Positions 61,101 to 64,000 of a stretch of 64,000 nt of DNA are shown here, piece after piece. The stretch's first letter is position 1, and each line of letters begins with the position of its first letter. Source of the stretch: Taenia hydatigena (taxonomy: Eukaryota > Platyhelminthes > Cestoda > Cyclophyllidea > Taeniidae); the NCBI GenBank assembly GCA_036345935.2, contig JADWOT020000003.1, positions 19,114,509 to 19,178,508 of the forward strand, in the 5' to 3' direction. The notes under the pieces are model-generated. The model had not been told where the DNA came from, searched no databases, and saw only the letters and a program-made list of their open reading frames with translations. The translations under genes were made by a program, and so were the position numbers.

Positions 61101-64000
61101 TTGTAACAGCTTTAAATTTTGCTGAACCGGATTAATGCAGTTCTCATTCCACTGTCATGACCACCCAATTTTCATTGAAACAATTAGTGCTTTCTGGTTT
61201 GCCTCGACAACAATACACCTGTGAGAAGTGTCGAAAAGGTGATCAAAGCGCCATGTTGTTAAGCTCCATGAAATGAACCCTGTTTCTTAATTCCCGCTGA
61301 TCATTGTAACCGAAAAAACGAACTCTTGAACAGAGGCACGCAGTTTGATCAACTGCTCTGCCTTCAGAATGACATTATGCGAGGTCATTACCTTGTCAAT
61401 CGGACAGCAGGCACAAGGCACTGGAGGCGGATGGGAGAGTGCCCCAAGTGTGCCTTATAAACAAGACCTTACTATTCCACTTTGATGAATAAATGCATAA
61501 AACGTGCATCTCCGCCCCGTTCAGGCATGGCAACTCGGCATGGTGCATAGAAGGAGATCCACTTGTATTACACAGGTCATGGGTTAGTGTTTCAGCACCC
61601 AACATTCAAAGAATGCCATCACTACTATCACTCGCCAGCTTTTGGCTCTCACGTGTTCTCCAATCCCCTTCTAACAAAGGTATGAAATCAAGGGTGGAGG
61701 ACTCAATGAATTGACATAAATGTCAAATTCGGTGTGTCTGCATCTTGAATTTCTTTGCTTTTGTTCCAGTACGGTCACAAATCTTGAATGCACCGATTTT
61801 GAATGTCTGGGTGTGCACAACAAATGACTACGTTGAAATCAGCTACTGGTTGTCCGATCGCACTCCAAGGTGCATTGTTGGCACGTCTTCAGAGCCACTG
61901 TCAACTTCCACTCCATGATTATGCGTTTCACTCCAGTAAAGCAAAGAAGTGGCCATTTTAGCCTTGTTCGGACAATCATTTGACCACAGGAATGATTAAG
62001 CGACTGCTTGCCTTAAATATCACAGTTGCGGCATTCTGAGAGAGCGCTCAATTTATTAAGCTATAGCTACATTCGGCTTACCAAAGCCAACCAAGTAATC
62101 ATGCACTTCACACACTCTTTTCCTTTTGCTAAAAAGCCCTCTAAAAGCACTCCGTGAAGTGATCGTTACATGGACACGAAGCTGACCAGCTCTTAGTCAG
62201 AAGCGTGGTCAATGTACTTCAGCACCAATTGGCAAACCAGCTGAACTTCTTCAGGTCGCGTAGTCAAATTGTAAATGCAACGAATGACTAAAAAAGCAAA
62301 AATCTTTCATGTTTTGGTCTGCAAACACATAAAACCTACCAATAGAGTTTGATCGAAATCGTCGGTAAAAGTAGTGGTCCATTTCCGTTCCTCCATATTC
62401 TTCCCTCACATGTCATGTCGCGTGTTGCACCAGAGGGGATAAGCCTCTTGCAGTAACCCGCACATTTGTCAACAAGGCGACTCACAAAAGTCCTCATAGT
62501 TCGACCTCCAACCAATCCTCGTTGGATCACCGTTCAACATTAGTTGGCGACACGCTGCACACTTTCACGTCCACTCTCTGCACAACTTATTTTGCGAAGC
62601 TCACATTGTAAAATGACTGCAACCGGGTTCTCCAATCGTGGCCTTTTGCTGAAAGCGTAACGCCACACCACGCAAGGAAGTCACACGTCTGGTAAATTCA
62701 GTTGCTTCTGGTGAACACCCTTTCTCAGTTATTTGGCAGCACTCGTAGCCATTTCATGCTCTGCATTCAAACACTTTCATGTAATGAGCATTTTATCTTA
62801 TGAAGGCCTTTTTAGTTTAAGGAGGCACTTCTATCTCTGGCTAAATACAGCCACTTCGGATAGTCGAATGATGCATACTACGTTTCGGGTTGAAGCTTTA
62901 CAGATTGAAGGTGGCGCTGTTTTAATGACTGTTTTCCACATCAACAAATCATGTTCTCCGTCTATGCTGTTTACACAGTGGAGCAATCGCCTAATAAGTT
63001 GTTGATACTTGGAAAGGCAGTAGACAAGATACCTCCCTAGTCTAAATAGATTCGACTGATCTTGAAAGTGGTGTAAAAACACCTACTGAGGGGAGAAATT
63101 ATTATTCGGAAATGTGGACTCTTGCAGTCCGTTGTCTTCTAGCCCACCATCTCCTTTACTGCTGCATTCTAAAAGCCCCTTCAAGCCCCAATCCCCACCG
63201 CATTCAATTACCAACCAATAACTGCGTGATTAATGCTTGCAACTATTCTATCCATTGACTTTCGACCACCCTCCATCTGCCTACAACACAGGATCTACGC
63301 AGACTCAACACCCAAAACTCCCATCATCAATCTTCTCACAGTTGGCGCTGATCCCACTCTACTCATAGAGCAGTTGGCACGCCGAATGCAAACTGAACTT
63401 TGCTTCATCTCCATGGGGCAAGGTCAGGAGGTTCACGCGCGTCAGTACATCGATCAGGCAATGCGTCAGGGCTCCTGGGTTCTACTGCAGAACTGCCATC
63501 TCTGCCTCGATTACATCAACGAACTGTCCACTCTCCTCGCTGGACTAAGGACAGAAAGCGAAGCACATCACAGACTTCCAACAGACCCGCTTCCACGCAC
63601 CGATATTGTTCCAGATGAATCTGTCCCAGACCAGCATACTCCACTACCGAACATCAGCTACATTCATGGCAAGAGGCTAGTGACATCGGACCGATTCCGT
63701 CTGTGGATCACCACGGAGGAGCACAGTCGATTTCCGGTCAACTTTTTGCAGATGTCAGTGAAGTTCACCAACCAACCACCCGAGGGCTTACGCTCGGGTC
63801 TAATTAAAACCTTCTCCGACATCTCGCAGGACCTCCTCGATGCCTGTGTCAGCATGCATTGGAAGGTCGTGCTCTACGCCCTCGCCTTTCTGCACCGAAC
63901 TCTGGAGGGAAGAAGAAAATTCACTCCCATGGGGTGGTCGGTGCCCTATGAATTCAATGTGGCGGATTATAGTGCCTCGGTGGAGTTCATGCGAGCTCAC
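31409..64000 (+). CDS. DNAH5/8-like: Axonemal dynein heavy chain, outer arm, DNAH5/DNAH8 type; 3' end beyond window
   Basis: Forty-five exons give about 4,383 residues. Human DNAH5 has about 4,620, so roughly 240-330 residues of the C-terminal domain are missing at the right edge. The protein is the ATP-driven motor of the outer dynein arm in cilia and sperm flagella: tail, linker, six-AAA ring and microtubule-binding stalk. P-loops: GPAGTGKT (AAA1, ~residue 2,086), GPSGSGKT (AAA2, ~2,369), GESGTAKT (AAA3, ~2,697), GVGGSGKDT (AAA4, ~3,065). Exon junction phases agree everywhere except one extra base in exon 43. Three introns use GC donors and one exon is 25 nt. The start is tentative. The assignment to DNAH5/8 rests on near-identical AAA1 blocks and matching linker and tail lengths. 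I cannot separate DNAH5 from DNAH8. Confidence 0.93.
34384..36910 (+). CDS. Dynein heavy chain exons 9-12: tail
   Basis: Exons: 34384-35053, 35699-35880, 36332-36544, 36758-36910. Landmarks typical of the DHC_N1 tail domain are [38 protein letters not shown] and [13 protein letters not shown], the last matching the conserved ILWARQL-type motif. Exon 10 ends with TTT followed by a GC donor. Joining it to exon 11 gives AWKKF-ILDQL, the same length as the family. Residues about 365-771. Confidence 0.9.
35881..36331 (+). other. GC-AG intron (dynein intron 10)
   Basis: Donor GCAAGT after exon TTT, acceptor AACCAG. No GT donor keeps the conserved length and frame. The 451 bp intron holds nothing else recognised. 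Confidence 0.75.
36911..38281. other. Dynein intron 12, 1.37 kb, no gene
   Basis: Standard GTGAGC donor and GTGCAG acceptor. A 145-codon open frame (37,670-38,107) has no recognised domain and no splice links. Confidence 0.6.
38282..40653 (+). CDS. Dynein heavy chain exons 13-18: variable tail region
   Basis: Exons: 38282-38798, 38947-39216, 39291-39484, 39556-39735, 39805-39829, 40498-40653. Exon 13 contains an alanine/serine-rich stretch (about 38,450-38,575) not expected in the family. Exon 15 matches the recalled family segment around [10 protein letters not shown]. Exons 16-17 are basic and Ser/Pro-rich ([10 protein letters not shown]), suggesting a flexible, possibly phosphorylated linker. 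Exon 18 regains similarity at [16 protein letters not shown]. Exon 18 most likely ends at GGAG before GTGTGT, because the nearer GTTAAC donor breaks the frame with exon 19. Confidence 0.78.
39805..39829 (+). other. 25 nt micro-exon of the dynein gene
   Basis: Acceptor TTTTAG and donor GTATGT bracket 25 nt coding ASSRSIYG plus one base. Exon 16 ends in phase 0 and exon 18 is open only in phase 1. The 25 nt shift (one base over eight codons) is what joins them, since skipping it puts a TAA three codons into exon 18. Confidence 0.7.
40812..44499 (+). CDS. Dynein heavy chain exons 19-24: linker (DHC_N2)
   Basis: Exons: 40812-41266, 41644-41889, 42279-42580, 42745-43203, 43401-43923, 44113-44499. 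The linker swings to produce the power stroke. Landmarks: [78 protein letters not shown], and [20 protein letters not shown] near the end. Joins at exons 20/21, 21/22 and 22/23 give lengths equal to the recalled family alignment. Two of them need GC donors. Residues about 1,219-2,009. Confidence 0.93.
42581..42744 (+). other. GC-AG intron (dynein intron 21)
   Basis: Donor AG|GCAAGC, acceptor CCCCAG. The junction restores LQT-R-CRKLPS, a highly conserved linker motif. No GT donor nearby does so. Confidence 0.8.
43204..43400 (+). other. GC-AG intron (dynein intron 22)
   Basis: Donor AG|GCAAGT, acceptor GCTGCAG. The junction gives SNS-R-FNKPFK, matching the family's SNR-x-N-x-PFK spacing. Confidence 0.8.
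44500..45424. other. Dynein intron 24, 925 bp, nothing recognised
   Basis: GTAGGT donor, CTCCTAG acceptor. No repeat or RNA gene was recognised. Confidence 0.6.
45425..47158 (+). CDS. Dynein heavy chain exons 25-28: AAA1, main ATPase
   Basis: Exons: 45425-45688, 46126-46401, 46500-46694, 46859-47158. Walker [11 protein letters not shown] closes exon 25, the Walker B CFDEFNRI lies in exon 26, and [15 protein letters not shown] opens exon 27. [39 protein letters not shown] and [18 protein letters not shown] are nearly invariant in the DNAH5/8 class and are the main basis of the family call. AAA1 hydrolyses the ATP that drives the motor. All catalytic residues I can see are intact. Residues about 2,010-2,354. 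Confidence 0.97.
47159..48455. other. Dynein intron 28, 1.3 kb, no supported gene
   Basis: A 98-codon plus-strand frame at 47,514-47,810 stands out but matches nothing expected between AAA1 and AAA2. The exons on either side join directly ([14 protein letters not shown]). Confidence 0.6.
48456..49456 (+). CDS. Dynein heavy chain exons 29-30: AAA2
   Basis: Exons: 48456-48944 and 49078-49456. Walker A is GPSGSGKT, followed by [48 protein letters not shown] and [15 protein letters not shown], all hallmarks of axonemal AAA2, which binds nucleotide structurally. The second exon opens with [14 protein letters not shown] and lies directly after a (CTC)n tract. Residues about 2,355-2,643. Confidence 0.96.
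49028..49063. repeat. (CTC)n microsatellite next to a splice acceptor
   Basis: About twelve CTC units end 14 bp before the acceptor TTTGTAG of exon 30, forming an extended polypyrimidine tract. Length change could affect splicing of AAA2. Confidence 0.85.
49591..51212 (+). CDS. Dynein heavy chain exons 31-34: AAA3
   Basis: Exons: 49591-49868, 49990-50205, 50620-50946, 51022-51212. Walker [21 protein letters not shown], Walker [43 protein letters not shown] and [16 protein letters not shown] are all present. Exon 33 ends at GAA before GTGCGC; this choice gives a gap-free join to exon 34 ([16 protein letters not shown]). AAA3 gates motor release from microtubules. Residues about 2,644-2,980. 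Confidence 0.95.
51213..52961. other. Dynein intron 34, 1.75 kb
   Basis: No gene was recognised. It contains one member of a diverged repeat pair (about 52,430-52,565). Confidence 0.6.
52430..52565 (+). repeat. Diverged intronic repeat, copy A
   Basis: Resembles 58,150-58,275 in the same orientation. Shared blocks are GACGTCA, CCTTCTGTT, TTC(T/C)TTCATCC-like and CCTTCTTC-ATC-CAT-AAGGT. Too short and diverged to classify. Confidence 0.4.
52962..54407 (+). CDS. Dynein heavy chain exons 35-38: AAA4
   Basis: Exons: 52962-53043, 53122-53375, 53478-53631, 53940-54407. Exon 35 is an acidic Ser/Glu stretch ending IKYYEP, as in the family. The AAA4 P-loop is GVGGSGKDT, where axonemal heavy chains usually have GVGGSGKQS; the lysine is kept. 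Exon 37 has VTNLLDDIK and [13 protein letters not shown]. Exon 38 has [34 protein letters not shown] and [15 protein letters not shown]. Residues about 2,981-3,300. Confidence 0.94.
54719..55876 (+). CDS. Dynein heavy chain exon 39: stalk and microtubule-binding domain
   Basis: One 1,158 nt exon encodes both stalk coiled-coil strands and the binding head between them. CC1 is rich in Glu, Lys and Ala (about 54,770-55,060) and ends [20 protein letters not shown]. The head includes [26 protein letters not shown] and [16 protein letters not shown]2 follows (about 55,430-55,680), and the exon ends in AAA5 ([11 protein letters not shown]). A single exon for the whole stalk keeps coiled-coil registry free of splicing variation. 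Residues about 3,301-3,686. Confidence 0.96.
55877..57256. other. Dynein intron 39, 1.38 kb, nothing recognised
   Basis: GTAAGT donor, CTCCAAG acceptor. No repeat or gene was recognised. Confidence 0.6.
57257..60094 (+). CDS. Dynein heavy chain exons 40-43: AAA5 and start of AAA6
   Basis: Exons: 57257-57409, 58632-58787, 59029-59211, 59422-60094. Landmarks: [35 protein letters not shown] (degenerate P-loop of AAA5), [62 protein letters not shown] and [17 protein letters not shown]. Exon 43 is 673 nt, one more than the 672 needed. The frame changes within a run of six A at 59,932-59,937 (see separate entry). AAA5 and AAA6 are structural modules that do not hydrolyse ATP. Confidence 0.92.
57410..58631. 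other. Dynein intron 40, 1.2 kb
   Basis: Contains an (AAC)n run at about 57,434-57,450 and repeat copy B at 58,150-58,275. No gene was recognised. Confidence 0.6.
58150..58275 (+). repeat. Diverged intronic repeat, copy B
   Basis: Partner of 52,430-52,565, perhaps 65-70% similar by eye. Unclassified. Confidence 0.4.
59932..59937 (+). other. Apparent one-base insertion (frameshift) in dynein exon 43
   Basis: The frame reading ALRIELQMK meets TAA at 59,944. The next frame reads [14 protein letters not shown] and continues the AAA6 homology. With five A instead of six, both halves join into one segment of exactly the family's length, with no intron possible in the gap. Either the base is an assembly or sequencing error in a homopolymer, or this allele is broken. 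Confidence 0.8.
60278..64000 (+). CDS. Dynein heavy chain exons 44-45: AAA6 and start of C-terminal domain, runs off window
   Basis: Exons: 60278-60495 and 63292 to beyond 64000, split by a 2.8 kb intron. Landmarks: [81 protein letters not shown] and [19 protein letters not shown]. Between NEL and RFRLW there are about 40 residues more than in the recalled DNAH5 sequence (about 63,551-63,685), rich in Pro, Asp and His. The remaining C-terminal domain lies past the right edge. Confidence 0.94.
60496..63291. other. Dynein intron 44, 2.8 kb, largest intron
   Basis: GTGAGT donor, ACAACACAG acceptor. Several short open frames (60,605-60,934; 62,733-63,005) but no recognised domain, RNA gene or repeat. 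The AAA6 exons on either side join in phase 2 without a missing segment. Confidence 0.6.

Overview
The window is eukaryotic, intron-rich DNA from an animal with motile cilia or flagella. Its clearest gene is a multi-exon axonemal outer-arm dynein heavy chain of the DNAH5/DNAH8 type. Spliced genes with micro-exons, introns from about 58 bp to 2.8 kb, abundant microsatellites and moderate GC suggest an invertebrate. A flatworm (tapeworm or fluke) is my best guess, but nothing here proves it.

Layout. (1) 1-744: a flank holding a 380 bp fragment (281-660) of the zinc-finger gene described next. (2) 745-23,156: a giant inverted repeat. The left arm (745-11,212) and right arm (12,709-23,156) are each about 10.45 kb and nearly identical, around a 1.5 kb spacer. 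Each arm carries one intact-looking copy of a C2H2 zinc-finger gene of eight coding exons, including a 33 nt micro-exon. The copies point away from each other: left on the minus strand (1,292-6,238), right on the plus strand (17,684-22,609). They differ mainly in a polyalanine tract nine codons longer on the left. (3) 26,518-29,234: a third, partial and mosaic copy of the innermost arm plus spacer. Part of the left arm resembles this copy rather than its partner arm, which suggests gene conversion. (4) 31,409 to the window end: the dynein heavy chain on the plus strand. I traced 45 exons, whose splice phases all agree, from the tail through linker, AAA1-AAA4, stalk and AAA5-AAA6 into the C-terminal domain. 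The gene runs off the right edge.

Notable points in the dynein are three GC-AG introns, a 25 nt micro-exon, and one apparent extra base in an A-run in the AAA5/AAA6 exon that breaks an otherwise perfect frame. The dynein should build the outer dynein arm of sperm tails or cilia. The zinc-finger protein is probably nuclear and is not recognised further.

The two gene regions show no obvious functional link. Assembly or amplification artefact has to be considered for the inverted repeat, but indels, substitutions and a unique spacer distinguish its two arms. All coordinates and splice sites were read by eye, and family comparisons rest on recalled DNAH5/DNAH8 motifs, not on a search.
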